DNA from: Polynucleobacter hirudinilacicola
GTDB lineage: Bacteria; Pseudomonadota; Gammaproteobacteria; Burkholderiales; Burkholderiaceae
NCBI RefSeq assembly: GCF_002192535.1
Contig: NZ_NAIA01000001.1
Location: 123,333-187,332 of the forward strand
DNA length: 64,000 bases
Reading direction: 5' to 3'
Shown here: piece by piece, positions 45,412-56,435 of the stretch
How positions within the stretch are numbered: position 1 is the first letter of the stretch
How the letters are laid out: every line of letters begins with the position of its first letter
Notes under the pieces: model-generated
Told to the model about the DNA's origin: nothing
What the model saw: the letters and a program-made list of their open reading frames with translations, nothing else
The model's database searches: none
Program-made: the position numbers and the translations under genes

Positions 45412-46992
45412 ATGATCCGTACAGCCCTCCTTTCCGTCTCTGATAAAAATGGCATCGTGCCTTTTGCTAAAGCTCTTCATGAGCAGGGCATCAAACTGAT
45501 TTCGACTGGCGGAACAGCCAAGCTTTTAGCTGAAAATAATCTACCGGTAGTAGAGGTTTCTTCTTTAACGAAGTTTCCAGAAATGCTGGATGGGCGCGTC
45601 AAAACTCTTCACCCCATGGTGCATGGCGGCCTATTGGCACGCAGAGACTTCCCTGAGCATATGGCAGCCCTTAAAGAGCATGGTATCGACACCATCGATA
45701 TGCTGGTCATCAACCTTTACCCCTTCAATGAAACTGTTGCCAAAGAATCGTGTTCATTTGAAGATGCAGTTGAGAATATTGATATTGGCGGGCCAGCTAT
45801 GTTGCGTGCCGCAGCTAAAAATCATCAGGATGTCACCGTACTCATTTCTCCTGAAGATTACGCACCTGTCCTAGCCGAATTGAAAGCCAATCAGAATGTA
45901 GTTTCTTATAAGACCAACTTAGCTCTCGCTAAGAAAGTATTTGCACATACTGCACAGTATGACGGTGCAATTGCTAACTATCTTTCTGCATTAGGTGATG
46001 ACTTAGATCATAAAGCTAGATCCTCTTATCCAGAAACTTTGCACCTTGCTTTTGAAAAAGTTCAAGAGATGCGCTACGGTGAGAACCCACATCAATCAGC
46101 TGCCTTTTATAAAGATATTTACCCTGTAGATGGTGCACTTGCCAACTACAAACAATTGCAAGGTAAAGAGCTGTCTTATAACAATATTGCTGATGCGGAC
46201 TCCGCTTGGGAATGCGTTAAGAGCTTTACAGGCAATGCTGGTGGCGCTGCTGCCTGCGTCATCATCAAGCATGCCAACCCATGTGGTGTAGCTGTTGGCG
46301 CAACGGCATTAGAGGCCTACGAAAAAGCTTTCAAAACTGATCCGAGCTCAGCCTTTGGTGGAATTATTGCTTTCAACGTTCCATGCGATGGTGCCGCAGC
46401 CCAAGTTATCTCTAAGCAATTTGTGGAAGTGCTGATTGCCCCTAGTTTTAGCGACGAAGCAAAAGCGATTTTTTCCATCAAACAAAATGTGCGTCTCCTA
46501 GAGATTCCTTTGGGTAGTGCATTTAATAATTTTGATTTCAAGCGTGTTGGTGGTGGATTGCTAGTGCAATCACCTGATTCTAAGAATGTTCTGCAAAGCG
46601 AAATGCGCGTTGTAAGCCAAAGACAGCCGACTCCAAGCGAGATGAATGACATGATGTTTGCTTGGCGCGTTGCCAAATTTGTTAAATCCAATGCGATTGT
46701 GTACTGTGCCAATGGCATGACTCTCGGAATTGGAGCGGGCCAAATGAGTCGCGTGGACTCTGCGCGGATGGCAAGTATTAAAGCTGAAAATGCAGGCTTG
46801 AGCCTGAAGGGCTCAGCAGTAGCGAGTGATGCTTTCTTCCCGTTTCGTGATGGACTTGATGTTGTTGTGAACGGTGGTGCAAGTTGCGCAATTCAGCCGG
46901 GAGGCAGTATGCGTGATGATGAGATTATTGCAGCAGCCAATGAGCATGGTATCGCCATGATCTTTACTGGCACACGTCACTTCCGTCATTAA
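45412..46992 (+). CDS. purH: Bifunctional AICAR transformylase/IMP cyclohydrolase
   Basis: Performs the last two steps of IMP synthesis, using 10-formyl-THF. 526 residues: N-terminal MGS-like cyclohydrolase ([57 protein letters not shown]) and C-terminal transformylase ([55 protein letters not shown]). It follows fis after 45 bases. Confidence 0.97.
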   Translation: MIRTALLSVSDKNGIVPFAKALHEQGIKLISTGGTAKLLAENNLPVVEVSSLTKFPEMLDGRVKTLHPMVHGGLLARRDFPEHMAALKEHGIDTIDMLVINLYPFNETVAKESCSFEDAVENIDIGGPAMLRAAAKNHQDVTVLISPEDYAPVLAELKANQNVVSYKTNLALAKKVFAHTAQYDGAIANYLSALGDDLDHKARSSYPETLHLAFEKVQEMRYGENPHQSAAFYKDIYPVDGALANYKQLQGKELSYNNIADADSAWECVKSFTGNAGGAAACVIIKHANPCGVAVGATALEAYEKAFKTDPSSAFGGIIAFNVPCDGAAAQVISKQFVEVLIAPSFSDEAKAIFSIKQNVRLLEIPLGSAFNNFDFKRVGGGLLVQSPDSKNVLQSEMRVVSQRQPTPSEMNDMMFAWRVAKFVKSNAIVYCANGMTLGIGAGQMSRVDSARMASIKAENAGLSLKGSAVASDAFFPFRDGLDVVVNGGASCAIQPGGSMRDDEIIAAANEHGIAMIFTGTRHFRH

Positions 46993-47014
46993 GCTAAAAA
47001 TAATTCGAGTACCT

Positions 47015-47533
47015 ATGCGTTGGATTGGAATCGACCCAGGTTTACGTACCACCGGCTTCGGTGTTATCGATGTTGATGGCCAAAAACTCACTTACGTTGC
47101 TTCGGGAACAATCGAAAGTGGCGATCCAGCCAAAGGTCTGCCAGAACGTTTAGGCGCTCTCTATGCCGGTGTTAAAGAAGTTCTGGAGACATACCGTCCA
47201 GAGTCTGCTGCGATTGAAGAAGTCTTTCTAAACGTCAATCCACGCTCGACACTCATGCTTGGTCAGGCTAGGGGCGCAGTCATCGCTGCATTAGTCTCTG
47301 AAAAACTTCCCGTTGCTGAATACAGCGCCCTCAGAGTAAAACAAGCTATTGTGGGCACGGGTCGTGCTGCTAAGCCTCAAGTACAAGAAATGGTGAAGCG
47401 TTTACTCAGATTAAGTCGCGCCCCAGGACCAGATGCCTCAGATGCTTTAGGGGTTGCTATCTGCGCCGCTCATCATGCACAAATTCCGCAAGCAATTACT
47501 GCCGCTCTGGCTCCTAAAAAACGTAGTAAATAA
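47015..47533 (+). CDS. ruvC: Holliday junction endonuclease RuvC
   Basis: Resolves Holliday junctions. 172 residues with the four acidic catalytic residues in place: [35 protein letters not shown] and [16 protein letters not shown]. First gene of ruvC-ruvA-ruvB; the short basic tail APKKRSK is typical. Confidence 0.97.
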   Translation: MRWIGIDPGLRTTGFGVIDVDGQKLTYVASGTIESGDPAKGLPERLGALYAGVKEVLETYRPESAAIEEVFLNVNPRSTLMLGQARGAVIAALVSEKLPVAEYSALRVKQAIVGTGRAAKPQVQEMVKRLLRLSRAPGPDASDALGVAICAAHHAQIPQAITAALAPKKRSK

Positions 47534-47568
47534 AAATGTCTAAGCACATTACAGGTTAAGATCTTTAT

Positions 47569-48150
47569 ATGATTGGTCGCATTCAAGGAACCCTCGTTTC
47601 AGTTCACCCTCCCCGGCTCTTGGTAGATTGCCAAGGCATCGGCTATGAGGTCGATGTACCAATGAGCACTTTGTATCAGTTACCTCAAGCCGGTCAAAAG
47701 ATTACCCTTCTCACACACTTCCAAGTACGCGAGGATGCGCAGCAGCTTTTTGGTTTTGCCACCGAAACTGAGCGCGAGGCATTTAGACAGCTCATTAAGA
47801 TCAGCGGTGTTGGGTCGAGAACCGCATTAGCCGTTTTATCTGGTATGAGTGTCAACGAATTAGCGCAGGCGATTGCCTTGCAAGAAGCCGGGCGCTTAAC
47901 CCAAGTACCTGGCATTGGTAAGAAAACTGCTGAGCGCCTTTGTCTAGAGCTCAAAGGAAAGCTGGCTCCAGACTTGGGAATTACCGCCGGCCAACCGCAA
48001 GCAATAGAAGCTAGCAGCGAAGTATTGCAAGCACTCTTAGCTTTAGGCTACTCAGAAAAGGAGGCTCTCTTGGCCCTCAAACAAATCCCTCCTGATACCT
48101 CGGTTTCTGACGGCATTCGGATGGGCTTGAAGTATCTATCTAAGCCCTAA
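47569..48150 (+). CDS. ruvA: Holliday junction DNA helicase subunit RuvA
   Basis: Tetrameric junction-binding protein. 193 residues: [12 protein letters not shown]-fold start, [14 protein letters not shown], helix-hairpin-helix motifs [15 protein letters not shown] and [17 protein letters not shown], then the domain III that binds RuvB ([16 protein letters not shown]). Confidence 0.97.
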   Translation: MIGRIQGTLVSVHPPRLLVDCQGIGYEVDVPMSTLYQLPQAGQKITLLTHFQVREDAQQLFGFATETEREAFRQLIKISGVGSRTALAVLSGMSVNELAQAIALQEAGRLTQVPGIGKKTAERLCLELKGKLAPDLGITAGQPQAIEASSEVLQALLALGYSEKEALLALKQIPPDTSVSDGIRMGLKYLSKP

Positions 48151-48177
48151 TGAGATAAACACCACTACACTTGCAGT

Positions 48178-49248
48178 ATGGCAATTCACACTGACGACCT
48201 AAGCGCTATTCCTGAAGATCTACCGGAGGGTAATGATCGCATCGTGAGCGGATCTGTAGGTAATTCTGAGGCAGTCTTTGAGAGAGCGCTTCGCCCTAAA
48301 CAGTTGGATGAGTACGTTGGTCAAACTAAAGCTCGTGCCCAATTAGAAATCTTTATTAGCGCGACTCGAGCACGTCAAGAGGCGCTAGATCATGTGCTAC
48401 TTTTTGGACCTCCAGGGCTTGGTAAAACTACTCTAGCGCATATCATTGCTAGAGAGCTTGGGGTAAATCTACGTCAAACTAGCGGACCAGTTCTCGATAG
48501 ACCCGGCGACCTTGCTGCCTTACTCACCAACTTAGAGGCAAATGATGTGCTCTTCATTGATGAGATTCATCGCCTCTCTCCAGTTGTTGAAGAGATTCTT
48601 TACCCCGCATTAGAAGACTACAGTCTAGACATCATGATTGGTGAAGGGCCTGCAGCTCGTAGCGTCAAGATTGATCTCAAACCCTTTACTTTGATCGGCG
48701 CAACGACACGTGCTGGCATGCTCACTAACCCGTTGCGCGATCGCTTTGGTATCGTGGCAAGACTTGAGTTCTACACCACAGAAGAGCTCACCAAAATCAT
48801 TAACCGCTCGGCCAGCTTACTCAAGGCAGATATTGATCCAGAAGGTTCAGTAGAAATTGCAAAGCGTGCGCGCGGTACTCCGCGTATTGCCAACCGCTTA
48901 CTCAGAAGAGTTCGTGACTACGCAGAAGTTAAAGGTACTGGCACTATCACCAAAGCCATGGCTGACGCAGCTCTGAAAATGCTGGATGTCGATCCTAGCG
49001 GCTTTGATGTGATGGACCGAAAACTACTCGAAGCCATCTTGCATAAATTTGATGGGGGGCCTGTTGGAATTGACAACTTAGCTGCAGCTATCGGTGAAGA
49101 ACGCGACACGATTGAAGATGTTCTTGAGCCTTACTTGATTCAGCAGGGATACCTACAAAGAACCTCACGTGGCCGAATTGCTACCCGCCAAGCCTATGAG
49201 CACTTTGGCTTAACACCGCCAAGTAGCGCTGCTAGCTTAGATATTTAA
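48178..49248 (+). CDS. ruvB: Holliday junction branch-migration ATPase RuvB
   Basis: AAA+ motor of RuvAB. 356 residues: [16 protein letters not shown], Walker [15 protein letters not shown], Walker [13 protein letters not shown], sensor [19 protein letters not shown], and the winged-helix C-terminus ([17 protein letters not shown]). Its stop overlaps the convergent tyrS by four bases. Confidence 0.97.
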   Translation: MAIHTDDLSAIPEDLPEGNDRIVSGSVGNSEAVFERALRPKQLDEYVGQTKARAQLEIFISATRARQEALDHVLLFGPPGLGKTTLAHIIARELGVNLRQTSGPVLDRPGDLAALLTNLEANDVLFIDEIHRLSPVVEEILYPALEDYSLDIMIGEGPAARSVKIDLKPFTLIGATTRAGMLTNPLRDRFGIVARLEFYTTEELTKIINRSASLLKADIDPEGSVEIAKRARGTPRIANRLLRRVRDYAEVKGTGTITKAMADAALKMLDVDPSGFDVMDRKLLEAILHKFDGGPVGIDNLAAAIGEERDTIEDVLEPYLIQQGYLQRTSRGRIATRQAYEHFGLTPPSSAASLDI

Positions 49249-50477
49249 GCCAATGTCACTTTGGCAAACTTACGTTTGCCAACTTGTACAACGTAAATTC
49301 CTGCTTTAATCTTTGCTTGCTTGTCACTAACGGTTACGCCATCAACCTTCACACCGTTTTGCTCGATGTTGCGATTAGCCTCAGAAGTAGACGGGGCCAG
49401 CCCTGCAGCCTTTAAAAGATTGGCGATTGCCATAGGTGCCCCAGTAAGATTTACTTCTGGAATCTCATCAGGCACACCGCCTTTAGCCCGGTGATTAAAG
49501 TCCTCTAGCGCTTTTTCTGCGGCAGCTTGTGAATGAAAACGTGCGACGATTTCTTGTGCGAGAAGTACCTTGCAATCTTTTGGATTACGTCCAGCAGCCA
49601 CTTCCTGTTTCATCAAATCAATTTCAGACATTGGTCTAAACGAGAGCAATGTGAAGTAATCCCACATCAAGTCATCAGAGATGCTCAAGAGTTTGCCAAA
49701 CATCTCTCCAGCAGACTCACTGATACCAATGTAATTACCCTTGGACTTACTCATCTTCTCAACACCATCTAGACCAACCAAGAGTGGCATGGTCAAAATA
49801 CATTGTGGCTCCTGGCCATACTCGCGCTGGAGCTCACGGCCAACCAGAAGATTAAATTTTTGATCTGTACCACCCAGCTCTAAATCACTCTTTAGAGCAA
49901 CAGAGTCATAGCCCTGCATCAATGGGTATAAAAATTCATGAATAGAAATGGGTACGCCATTACGATAACGTTTCGTAAAGTCATCACGCTCTAGCATGCG
50001 AGCTACTGTATGTTTTGCTGCTAACTGAATCATGCCGCGCGCGCCCAAGGGATCACACCACTCACTGTTGTAACGCACTTCCGTTTTAGAGGGATCGAGT
50101 ACCATGCTCGCTTGACGATAGTAGGTCTCTGCATTGACTGCAATTTCTTCTGCTGTCAACGGAGGGCGAGTTGCATTACGACCGGATGGATCTCCAATCA
50201 TGCTGGTGAAATCGCCAATCAAGAAAATAACGGTGTGACCTAAATCTTGTAACTGACGTAATTTGTTTAAAACAACGGTATGCCCCAAATGAATGTCAGG
50301 CGCTGTTGGATCTAAACCCAGCTTAATCCGAAGCGGAGTCTTGGTGGCCTGACTACGAGCCAGTTTTTGTACCCAATCCGCTTCAACCAAAAGCTCATCA
50401 CAGCCACGCTTAGTGACTTCAAGTGCTGCAAACACTTCGGGGGTTAAAGGATATTTTTGTTCTGGTTTTGCCGTCAT
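49245..50477 (-). CDS. tyrS: Tyrosyl-tRNA synthetase
   Basis: Charges tRNA-Tyr. 410 residues: [20 protein letters not shown] (HIGH-type motif as HLGH), [27 protein letters not shown], and a C-terminal S4-like RNA-binding domain ([33 protein letters not shown]). The shape and motif spacing fit the TyrZ-type enzyme common in betaproteobacteria. Confidence 0.96.
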   Translation of the reverse strand: MTAKPEQKYPLTPEVFAALEVTKRGCDELLVEADWVQKLARSQATKTPLRIKLGLDPTAPDIHLGHTVVLNKLRQLQDLGHTVIFLIGDFTSMIGDPSGRNATRPPLTAEEIAVNAETYYRQASMVLDPSKTEVRYNSEWCDPLGARGMIQLAAKHTVARMLERDDFTKRYRNGVPISIHEFLYPLMQGYDSVALKSDLELGGTDQKFNLLVGRELQREYGQEPQCILTMPLLVGLDGVEKMSKSKGNYIGISESAGEMFGKLLSISDDLMWDYFTLLSFRPMSEIDLMKQEVAAGRNPKDCKVLLAQEIVARFHSQAAAEKALEDFNHRAKGGVPDEIPEVNLTGAPMAIANLLKAAGLAPSTSEANRNIEQNGVKVDGVTVSDKQAKIKAGIYVVQVGKRKFAKVTLA

Positions 50478-50550
50478 ACTGATTCGGATGCTGATACAGT
50501 TATTTAGTATTTAAATTGTTAAGCATAATTGTCGCATTCCTGAGAACCAG

Positions 50551-51678
50551 ATGAACAAACTGCACTCCCTCTACATTGGCCTCATGTCCGGCACTAGCCT
50601 GGATGGGATAGATGCTGTTCTAGCCCAGATTGGGCCCAACGGGGAAACTAGTTCACTGGATGCGGTGAGCACCCCCTTCAGTCCCGAGCTTCGTAAAGTC
50701 CTTTTTGACCTTCAAAGCCCTGGCCCCAATGAGCTTCATCGGGAGAAACAGGCTGGCAATGCCCTCGCCTTAGCTTATGCAGAGGCAGTAAATCAATTAC
50801 TTAAAAAAGCAAATTTGCAGCCCTCAGATATCACCGCCATTGGTGCGCATGGCCAAACCATTCGTCATCAGCCACACCTTGGGGATATGGCCTATACGCA
50901 CCAAACGCTGAACGCTGCCCTCCTGGCAGAAAAGACTGGTATCGATGTCATCGCGGATTTTAGAAGTCGTGATGTCGCTGCAGGTGGTCACGGTGCACCA
51001 TTGGTACCAGCCTTTCATGCGCAGCAATTTCAATCAACAGAAAATTTGGCCATTTTGAATATCGGTGGCATTGCCAATCTCACGCTCCTACCCAAGGATG
51101 GTGAAGTCACCGGTTTTGATTGTGGCCCTGGAAATATATTGATGGATGCTTGGATACATGAGCATCAAGGCAATACCTTTGATGAAAATGGTAATTGGGC
51201 GCTGCAAGGAAAAGTGAATGAAGTACTTCTGACAAAGATGCTGGCTGATCCCTTCTTTATAAAAGCGCCACCGAAAAGCACTGGAAGAGATGATTTTCAT
51301 CTTGCTTGGTTGCAAGAAAAAATGGGGCAAGATAATCATCATGCTGAAGATGTACAGGCAACACTATTACATTTAACTGCACATTCCGCCTTCGAGGCCT
51401 TGCTACGTCATGCCCCGCAAACCCATACGTTGATTGTTTGTGGGGGTGGCGCTCGAAATAATGCCTTGATGAATTTACTCAAAGTCAAAGTGCAGCATGT
51501 GTTCAAAGGATCCATAGAAGTTACAACAAGTGACTCTGCTGGCATTGATCCGCAACTCGTTGAAGGCCTTGCTTTTGCGTGGCTTGCTTGGGCTCATAAA
51601 GAAAAACGGCCAGCAAATTTGCCAGCCGTTACAGGAGCGAAGGGTCCTAGAATTCTAGGTGCTTGCTATCCTGCGTAG
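50551..51678 (+). CDS. anmK: Anhydro-N-acetylmuramic acid kinase
   Basis: Recycles cell-wall anhydroMurNAc to MurNAc-6-phosphate. 375 residues: YIGLMSGTSLDGIDAVLAQIG, AIGAHGQTIRHQP, ADFRSRDVAAGGHGAPLVPAFH, GGIANLTLLP, GFDCGPGNILMDAW and CGGGARNNALMNLL. It diverges from tyrS across 73 bases. The last ~30 coding bases double as a terminator for the opposite-strand erpA gene. Confidence 0.95.
   Translation: MNKLHSLYIGLMSGTSLDGIDAVLAQIGPNGETSSLDAVSTPFSPELRKVLFDLQSPGPNELHREKQAGNALALAYAEAVNQLLKKANLQPSDITAIGAHGQTIRHQPHLGDMAYTHQTLNAALLAEKTGIDVIADFRSRDVAAGGHGAPLVPAFHAQQFQSTENLAILNIGGIANLTLLPKDGEVTGFDCGPGNILMDAWIHEHQGNTFDENGNWALQGKVNEVLLTKMLADPFFIKAPPKSTGRDDFHLAWLQEKMGQDNHHAEDVQATLLHLTAHSAFEALLRHAPQTHTLIVCGGGARNNALMNLLKVKVQHVFKGSIEVTTSDSAGIDPQLVEGLAFAWLAWAHKEKRPANLPAVTGAKGPRILGACYPA
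51595..51630 (-). terminator. erpA terminator embedded in the anmK coding region
   Basis: Read on the minus strand: AACGGCTGGCAAA then TTTGCTGGCCGTT (two wobble pairs), followed by TTTTTCTTTA. It lies inside the 3' end of anmK, 60-95 bases past the erpA stop. Confidence 0.75.
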
Positions 51679-51690
51679 TTTCGGATTTCC

Positions 51691-52065
51691 TTAAGCAGAG
51701 AAAGAAGATCCGCAACCACAAGTCGTTGTGGCATTTGGATTCTTAATCACGAACTGTGATCCGTTGATATCTTCTTTGTAATCAATCTCAGCACCAACTA
51801 GATATTGGAAGCTCATTGAATCCACTAGAAGGGTAACGCCATTCTTTTCAAAGAGGGTGTCATCTTCATTGACAGCATCATCAAATGTGAAGCCATACTG
51901 AAAACCTGAGCAGCCGCCACCTTGTACGAATACACGCAACTTCAACTCTGGATTACCTTCTTCAGCAATCAAGTCAGCCACTTTTGCAGCGGCACTATCC
52001 GTAAACACCAACGGGGTTGGTGGCTCAGCTAAATCTTGTGCTGTTTGCGTAGCTAATTCGGTCAT
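51691..52065 (-). CDS. erpA: Iron-sulfur cluster insertion protein ErpA
   Basis: A-type carrier that delivers Fe-S clusters to target proteins, including isoprenoid enzymes. 124 residues with the three ligand cysteines in [11 protein letters not shown] and [11 protein letters not shown]. The N-terminal ~15 residues are variable. It is the shared neighbour of argC and rpsI/rplM as in many betaproteobacteria. Confidence 0.95.
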   Translation of the reverse strand: MTELATQTAQDLAEPPTPLVFTDSAAAKVADLIAEEGNPELKLRVFVQGGGCSGFQYGFTFDDAVNEDDTLFEKNGVTLLVDSMSFQYLVGAEIDYKEDINGSQFVIKNPNATTTCGCGSSFSA

Positions 52066-52133
52066 GATTTACTCCTAATTCAAAAAGCGATGATTCATTT
52101 TAGGCTTTTAATTCCCAGCCTGCTGAAGGGTCT

Positions 52134-53192
52134 TTATGGGGAAACCGCAATCTGGGTCAGGCCTGTAGTTTCTGGCAGGCCAAACATGAGGTTCATACAC
52201 TGGACGCCCTGGCCTGAAGCACCTTTCACCAAATTGTCTTCCACCACCAAAATAACCAAAGTATCGCCGCCGCCAGGACGATGGATTGCAATCCGGATGC
52301 CGTTGCTACCCCTAACAGAGCGTGTTTCTGGGTGGCTACCAGCTGGCATGACATCCACAAAAGGCTCGCCCTTGTAGAAATTCTCATAAAGCGACTGGTA
52401 ATCGACACCCATTCCAGCCTCAGTTAAGCGCACATATAAAGTCGAATGAATACCCCTCACCATCGGTGTGAGATGCGGCACAAATGTCAGACCAATTTGG
52501 TCATGACCAGCAATAGCTTTTAAGCCCTGCACAATCTCTGGAAGATGGCGGTGACCCTTAACGCCATAAGCCTTAAAGTTATCACTTGCCTCAGATAGTA
52601 ATGTCCCAATCTCCGCCTTACGCCCAGCACCCGAAGTACCTGACTTAGAGTCCGAAATAATATGAGTTCCATCAATCCAATGTTTTCCACCAGTAGATTT
52701 TGGAGATAACAATGGTGCAAGCCCAAGCTGTACAGAAGTTGGGTAGCAACCAGCCAAGCCAACCACGCGGGCCTTTTTAATGGCTTCACGATTAATTTCA
52801 GCCAAGCCGTAAACAGCTTCAGCCAAAATTTCTGGGCAGCTATGCTCCATGCCATACCACTTAGCAAACTCTTTGACATCCTTCAATCTAAAGTCTGCGG
52901 CTAGATCCAAAATCTTCACATTATTCGCCAGCAATTCTTTTGCTTGCGCCATAGCAACACCATGTGGCGTTGCAAAGAACACCACGTCACACTCATTTAA
53001 TTTGGCTTCATCTGGTGTCGTGAATTTCAGATCAACACGGCCACGCAAGGATGGGAACATCTCAGCCACTGGCATGCCAGCTTCTGTACGAGAGGTAATA
53101 GCAACAATTTTTACTTCAGGGTGTTGCGCCAACAGACGCAATAATTCAACCCCGGTATAACCTGTGCCACCAACGATGCCAACCTTAATCAT
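52134..53192 (-). CDS. argC: N-acetyl-gamma-glutamyl-phosphate reductase
   Basis: NADPH-dependent step of arginine synthesis. 352 residues: [52 protein letters not shown] with the catalytic Cys, and [11 protein letters not shown]. The ATG at 53192 has GGAG six bases upstream; a TTG four codons earlier is less likely. It is separate from argH (30.5 kb). Confidence 0.96.
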   Translation of the reverse strand: MIKVGIVGGTGYTGVELLRLLAQHPEVKIVAITSRTEAGMPVAEMFPSLRGRVDLKFTTPDEAKLNECDVVFFATPHGVAMAQAKELLANNVKILDLAADFRLKDVKEFAKWYGMEHSCPEILAEAVYGLAEINREAIKKARVVGLAGCYPTSVQLGLAPLLSPKSTGGKHWIDGTHIISDSKSGTSGAGRKAEIGTLLSEASDNFKAYGVKGHRHLPEIVQGLKAIAGHDQIGLTFVPHLTPMVRGIHSTLYVRLTEAGMGVDYQSLYENFYKGEPFVDVMPAGSHPETRSVRGSNGIRIAIHRPGGGDTLVILVVEDNLVKGASGQGVQCMNLMFGLPETTGLTQIAVSP

Positions 53193-53273
53193 GTCTTTCT
53201 CCAAAATACCGCATCCGCCATTAATCTATCTTACGTAGATTAATACAACATTCCTACTATTTCCCTTATTGTA

Positions 53274-53303
53274 GAAACAAAAAGGGCCGCTTGCGCGACC
53301 CTT
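53274..53303 (-). terminator. Intrinsic terminator of the rplM-rpsI operon
   Basis: On the minus strand GGGTCGC-GCAA-GCGGCCC (one wobble) followed by TTTTTG, 30 bases after the rpsI stop. Confidence 0.85.
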
Positions 53304-53330
53304 TCAATAATACTAAGCGACTGAAAGAAA

Positions 53331-53732
53331 TTAGCGCTTGCTGAACTGCTTACGACGACGTGCGCCATGCAGACCAACTTTTTTACGCTCAACTTCACGA
53401 GCATCGCGAGTAACCAAACCTGCTTTAGACAGAGTTGGCTTCAAGGCGTTGTCGTAGTCGATCAATGCACGAGTAACACCGTGACGAACTGCACCAGCTT
53501 GGCCAGTTTCACCGCCACCAGAAACGTTCACTTTGATATCAAAGGTCGTTAAGTGGGCTGTGAGAGCCAAAGGCTGACGAGCGATCATGCGTGATGTTTC
53601 ACGAGCAAAATAAGCGTCGATAGGCTTACCGTTAACAGTAATTTCGCCTTTGCCAGATTTAATGAAAACGCGCGCAACAGAACTCTTGCGGCGACCAGTA
53701 CCGTAATTCCAATTTCCGTAATTAATAGCCAT
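53331..53732 (-). CDS. rpsI: 30S ribosomal protein S9
   Basis: 133 residues with [32 protein letters not shown], the [20 protein letters not shown] block and the C-terminal [11 protein letters not shown] tail that reaches the P-site tRNA. It starts nine bases after rplM, so the two are co-transcribed. Confidence 0.98.
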   Translation of the reverse strand: MAINYGNWNYGTGRRKSSVARVFIKSGKGEITVNGKPIDAYFARETSRMIARQPLALTAHLTTFDIKVNVSGGGETGQAGAVRHGVTRALIDYDNALKPTLSKAGLVTRDAREVERKKVGLHGARRRKQFSKR

Positions 53733-53741
53733 TTGGTTTCC

Positions 53742-54170
53742 TTAAATCTCTAACGCTTTAGGCTGTTGAGCCGTGTGCGGATGATTAGCGTCGCCATAAA
53801 CTTTCAATTTCTTGATCATGGCATAGCCTAGTGGGCCTTTTGGCAACATACCCTTCACAGCCTTCTCCAAAGCGCGACCTGGGAAACGATCTTGCATCTT
53901 GTCGAAGTTAGTCGAGCTAATACCACCTGGGTATCCGCTGTGACGGTAATAAATCTTGTTCAAGCCTTTGGTGCCAGTGACACGCAGCTTAGATGAATTG
54001 ATCACGACGATAAAGTCGCCAGTGTCAACGTGTGGAGTGAATTCAGGCTTGTGCTTGCCGCGTAAACGGTGTGCCACTTCACTGGCGACACGACCGAGGA
54101 CTTTGTCCGTAGCGTCAATCACGAACCATTCACGCTTTACCTCATGGGATTTTGCGGAAAAAGTTTTCAT
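53742..54170 (-). CDS. rplM: 50S ribosomal protein L13
   Basis: 142 residues: [52 protein letters not shown] split into its family blocks, with [31 protein letters not shown] and [18 protein letters not shown]. First gene of rplM-rpsI. The ~160 bases upstream, after the candidate RNA terminator at 54329, must hold its promoter unless it is read from further up. Confidence 0.98.
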   Translation of the reverse strand: MKTFSAKSHEVKREWFVIDATDKVLGRVASEVAHRLRGKHKPEFTPHVDTGDFIVVINSSKLRVTGTKGLNKIYYRHSGYPGGISSTNFDKMQDRFPGRALEKAVKGMLPKGPLGYAMIKKLKVYGDANHPHTAQQPKALEI

Positions 54171-54328
54171 GATTTCTCAAATTGTTATAGTCAAAAAAAT
54201 TACTCCAATTACACCGCGTCCACCTTGGCCCTGCTTATGTTTGCAAGCTCGCAGATTCTGCAATCTAACTGGTAAAGCAACTACCGCTGACTAGTTCGGT
54301 AATTCAGTAAAGCCTTGTATTCTAACCC

Positions 54329-54432
54329 AAAAAAAACCCAGGAACTAGTCCTGGGTTGGAATCCACCTTTGTTTGGGTGGAGGAGACACTGGGTGGAAAG
54401 TCGCAGTCTTATACAAGACTGACTACCAATAT
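54329..54432 (-). ncRNA. Candidate small RNA or transcription attenuator between osmC and rplM
   Basis: A 417-base gap (54171-54587) holds no protein gene. On the minus strand a possible -10 (TATACA, 54439-54444) is followed by a 7-bp hairpin CAGTCTT-GTAT-AAGACTG, an unpaired CU-rich stretch (GTCTCCTCC, complementary to Shine-Dalgarno sequences), a CCACC/GGTGG hairpin, and a strong terminator AACCCAGGA-CTAGT-TCCTGGGTT with eight T (54329-54357). This makes a ~104-nt RNA with a clear end. It reads toward rplM, so it is either an independent small RNA or the attenuated leader of rplM-rpsI. The start is inferred. Confidence 0.55.
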
Positions 54433-54587
54433 GGGTATTGTATAGATAACAATGGTGCGATGCAAGAATATTGACCAAAATCAAGTTTTTGATGTTTTTT
54501 GACCAAACATATCACCTGACCCATGTGCGTCATTATTGGTAAACTATTGATAATATTGATTAATTTAGTAAGTTAGGGATCACTAAT

Positions 54588-55010
54588 ATGGAATGTCGAG
54601 TATCTTGGTTAGGTAATAGCGGCATGGCTTTTTCTGCAGAAACAGGCAGTGGCCACCTTGTCAATATGGATGGAGCACCCGAAGCGGGTGGCAGAAACTT
54701 GGCTCCTAGACCGATGGAGCTGCTTTTGGCTGGCGCTGGGGGCTGCTCAGCATTTGATGTGGTTTTAATCCTACAAAGGGCCAGACAGGCTATTTCTGCT
54801 TGTGACGTAACCCTCCAGGCCGAAAGAGCCACCGAGGACCCCAAAGTCTTTACAAAGATCAATTTGCACTTCACAGTAAAAGGCAAAGACCTTGATCACG
54901 CTAAAGTGGATCGTGCCGTAAAGCTTTCCCACGAAAAATACTGCTCAGCCACCACCATGCTCGCTAAAACTGCAGAACTGACTTACAGCATTGAAGTCAT
55001 TTCGGAATAA
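54588..55010 (+). CDS. OsmC-family protein
   Basis: A 140-residue OsmC/Ohr-fold protein (GGRNLAPRPMELLLAGAGGCSAFDVVLILQRAR; LSHEKYCSATTMLAKTAELTYSIEVI). The two cysteines (in GGCSAFDV and KYCSATTM) match the peroxidatic and resolving pair of this family, which reduces organic or lipid hydroperoxides. It belongs to the YhfA/OsmC-like subgroup rather than Ohr. The stop lies next to the 3' end of the convergent rnpB. Confidence 0.88.
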   Translation: MECRVSWLGNSGMAFSAETGSGHLVNMDGAPEAGGRNLAPRPMELLLAGAGGCSAFDVVLILQRARQAISACDVTLQAERATEDPKVFTKINLHFTVKGKDLDHAKVDRAVKLSHEKYCSATTMLAKTAELTYSIEVISE

Positions 55011-55011
55011 G

Positions 55012-55320
55012 TGCAGAGTCAATCGATAAGCCGGATTCTGTCGCCTAGATTTGCATCTAGGGGCAATCATTCCTCTAGGCCGTCAGTTACCTGACGGCTC
55101 AAGCTCCCTACCCGCAGACTCAGCGGGACGCCTCATCGCCTGCTTACTTGGGATTGCTCCGGGTGGAGGTTGCCGCGTTTCACCGTAACTAAATACGCTC
55201 GTCTCTGTGGCCCTATTCCTCACGTCGCCGTGGATGGCCGTTAGCCATCACCCTTCCCTGTGGAGTCCGGACTTTCCTCCCCCTCAATAAAGAGGCGGCG
55301 ATTGCCCAATTGACTCTGCG
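55012..55320 (-). ncRNA. rnpB: RNase P RNA (M1 RNA, bacterial type A)
   Basis: Catalytic RNA of RNase P. On the minus strand the conserved blocks GAGGGGGAGGAAAGTCCGGACTCC (5' side) and ACAGAATCCGGCTTAT (3' side) are present. The ends pair as an 11-bp P1 helix (GCAGAGTCAAT with ATTGACTCTGC). The interior shows other known helices, such as CCCGCTGAGTCTGCGGG. It fills the gap between osmC and pyrC. Ends are placed from the P1 pairing. Confidence 0.96.
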
Positions 55321-55374
55321 CCTGCAGTCTAACGCAGTCAGAGTAAATTGGCTTGTAAAAAAGTAGGGTTGTAT

Positions 55375-56433
55375 TTAAACGAGAGACCAGGCGATTGTTT
55401 CGCCAGCACGGAGCGGAACAATCGTGTCATTACCTAGCGGTAACTCAGTAGGAATCTTTTGAGCCTGCTTAGCGAGGGTAATTTTTTGAATATTGCGCGG
55501 CAAATGATAAAAATCTGGGCCAAAGAAACTGGCAAATCCCTCTAGCTTATCTAATTTGCCAACACTCTCAAATGCCTCTGCATATAAACCAAGAGCATTA
55601 AACGCACTATAGCAACCAGCACAACCACAGGCCGCCTCTTTGGCGCCTTTGGCATGCGGCGCACTATCAGTACCCAAGAAGAAACGAGGATTACCGCTAG
55701 TAGCAGCCTCTAACAAAGCCACACGATGCTCTTCACGCTTGAGAACGGGTAAGCAATAATTGTGCGGACGAATCCCACCAGCAAAAATGGCATTACGGTT
55801 CATCAGTAAATGTTGTGGAGTCAGCGTAGCAGCAATGGTATTTTTTCCACCGGTCGCAGCATCGCGAACATAGTGCGCCGCTTGTTTGGTCGTAATGTGT
55901 TCAAACACAATTTTCAGCTCAGGAAATACTTTGCGCAAAGGCTCAAGAACGGTATCAATGAACACTGCTTCACGATCAAAGATATCGATGTCAGCATGGG
56001 TCACTTCACCATGAACTAATAGTGGGATTCCAACTGCTTGCATTGCTTCCAAAGCTTTATAGCAATGTTTGATATCACTTACCCCTGAATCACTATTGGT
56101 AGTGGCACCTGCAGGGTATAGCTTGATTCCGGTAATGCCTTGTTCTTTGGCTTTACGCACTTCATCGGCAGAAGTATTGTCTGTGAGATATAGAGTCATC
56201 AATGGTGTAAAGCCAGTCACCCCTAGAGACTTCAGACTCACTTCAATCCGGGTGCGGTAAGCATTTGCCAGATCTACAGTGGTAACTGGCGGCTTCAAAT
56301 TCGGCATGATGATCGCACGCGCAAACTGACGTGCAGTATCAGCCAAGACATCTTTCATCACTTCGCCATCACGGATATGCAAATGCCAATCATCTGGCTG
56401 AATCAGTTCAATTTGTGTTGGGCTGTTAGGCAT
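55375..56433 (-). CDS. pyrC: Dihydroorotase
   Basis: Zn enzyme of pyrimidine synthesis. 352 residues: [15 protein letters not shown] (metal-binding HxH), [30 protein letters not shown] with the carbamylated lysine, [15 protein letters not shown] and [16 protein letters not shown]. This is the E. coli-type (class II) PyrC. Two bases separate it from the glycerate kinase gene upstream. Confidence 0.96.
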   Translation of the reverse strand: MPNSPTQIELIQPDDWHLHIRDGEVMKDVLADTARQFARAIIMPNLKPPVTTVDLANAYRTRIEVSLKSLGVTGFTPLMTLYLTDNTSADEVRKAKEQGITGIKLYPAGATTNSDSGVSDIKHCYKALEAMQAVGIPLLVHGEVTHADIDIFDREAVFIDTVLEPLRKVFPELKIVFEHITTKQAAHYVRDAATGGKNTIAATLTPQHLLMNRNAIFAGGIRPHNYCLPVLKREEHRVALLEAATSGNPRFFLGTDSAPHAKGAKEAACGCAGCYSAFNALGLYAEAFESVGKLDKLEGFASFFGPDFYHLPRNIQKITLAKQAQKIPTELPLGNDTIVPLRAGETIAWSLV

Positions 56434-56435
56434 GT

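Noticed and set aside
54281..54484. Open frame of 67 codons on the minus strand
   Set aside because: It covers the candidate RNA, including its terminator, and has an unlikely composition for a protein.
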